Shown here: one piece after another, positions 5,495 through 5,863 of the stretch
How positions within the stretch are numbered: position 1 is the stretch's first letter
Layout of the letters: every line of letters begins with the position of its first letter
DNA from: 4572-123 sp964418755
Lineage (GTDB): Bacteria; Desulfobacterota; Desulfobacteria; Desulfobacterales; 4572-123
Reading direction: 5' to 3'
NCBI GenBank assembly: GCA_964418755.1
Contig: CAYQNS010000228.1
Coordinates: 1-5,863, forward strand
DNA length: 5,863 nt
Program-made: the position numbers and the translations under genes
The notes under the pieces: generated by a model
The model's input: only the letters and a program-made list of their open reading frames with translations
Databases searched by the model: none
Told to the model about the DNA's origin: nothing

Positions 5495-5863
5495 TTTTTT
5501 CAGAATGCCAAAACAGTATCATCACAAGGATTTTTATACATCACCCCATACACATGTCCGTCATGACAGGGATACGGCAAGTCAAAAATCGGGAACACAT
5601 ACAATCAAGGTCGTGCGCCGGGTACTGGACGCCAACGATATTATGGCCGGGCAAAATCGAAAACGCTTTCGGGAAAAGGGTGTTTTTGTCCTCAATATGA
5701 TGAGCTCTCCGGGCTCGGGTAAGACCACGACCCTCGAGAAAACGCTGGCCCGCATCATGCCGGAAATAAAAACGGCGGTAATTGTCGGCGATATATGCAC
5801 TACGAATGATGCCGATCGACTGGCCATATCAGGGGCCCCGGTAATTCAGATCAATACCGACCA
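5484..5863 (+). CDS. hypB: Hydrogenase maturation GTPase HypB, N-terminal part, 3' end outside window
   Basis: HypB is the SIMIBI-class GTPase that works with HypA in nickel insertion into NiFe hydrogenase. The frame is open for 126 codons to the window edge, so roughly half the protein is seen. A poorly conserved N-terminal extension (residues 1-40) contains six histidines (13, 14, 22, 24, 27, 39) but no CxxCGC high-affinity nickel motif as in E. coli. The HypB fold then starts with IKVVRRVLDANDIMA. The P-loop is SSPGSGKTT with Lys80. AVIVGDICTTNDADRLAISGAPVIQINTD follows, corresponding to the switch and nickel-responsive region; the metal-binding Cys-His motif lies just past the window edge. 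The ATG at 5484 overlaps hypA by 11 nt. Family assignment is firm; the start could be 5505 instead. Confidence 0.93.
   Translation, partial: MPVNFFRMPKQYHHKDFYTSPHTHVRHDRDTASQKSGTHTIKVVRRVLDANDIMAGQNRKRFREKGVFVLNMMSSPGSGKTTTLEKTLARIMPEIKTAVIVGDICTTNDADRLAISGAPVIQINTD

Noticed and set aside
5582..5827. An 81-codon minus-strand frame at the window end
   Set aside because: It lies entirely opposite hypB, whose P-loop and switch motifs are clear on the plus strand.

Overview
The window reads as a chromosomal, plus-strand block of central carbon metabolism from an anaerobic bacterium, most likely a propionate-oxidising or propionate-forming member of the Desulfobacterota (Syntrophobacter, Desulfobulbus or Desulfobacteraceae-like). 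The taxon is inferred from gene content and protein style; no rRNA or other marker is present.

Layout: (1) 1-330, the last 109 codons of a biotin-dependent acyl-CoA carboxyltransferase (methylmalonyl-CoA/propionyl-CoA type, the '12S' role). (2) 331-467, an AT-rich spacer with repeats and a possible promoter. (3) 468-686, a 72-residue protein resembling the soluble ends of the small delta/epsilon subunits of biotin-dependent decarboxylases and carboxylases. (4) 787-2814, a pyruvate/oxaloacetate carboxyltransferase ('5S' role) fused through an Ala/Pro linker to a biotin carrier domain ('1.3S' role). (5) 2872-4041 and 4208-5083, both subunits of succinyl-CoA synthetase, separated by an unusually long 166-nt gap. 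(6) 5126-5494 hypA and (7) 5484 to the window end, the 5' part of hypB. The last two are nickel-insertion factors for NiFe hydrogenase; hypB overlaps hypA and runs off the window.

Working together (inference): genes 1, 3 and 4 could form a soluble transcarboxylase moving a carboxyl group between methylmalonyl-CoA and pyruvate, giving propionyl-CoA and oxaloacetate, or the reverse. No biotin carboxylase and no membrane beta subunit of a sodium-pumping decarboxylase are visible, but the upstream side is cut off. SucCD would interconvert succinyl-CoA and succinate with substrate-level ATP (or GTP), the energy step of the methylmalonyl-CoA route. HypAB would support a hydrogenase that disposes of, or takes up, the electrons.

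No mobile element, CRISPR array, tRNA or rRNA was seen. The most interesting items are the small subunit without a membrane anchor inside a fused transcarboxylase set, a two-residue insertion in a normally rigid motif of SucC, the long sucC-sucD gap, and the repeat-rich leader upstream of the small subunit. I did not find convincing evidence of a wholly new system.
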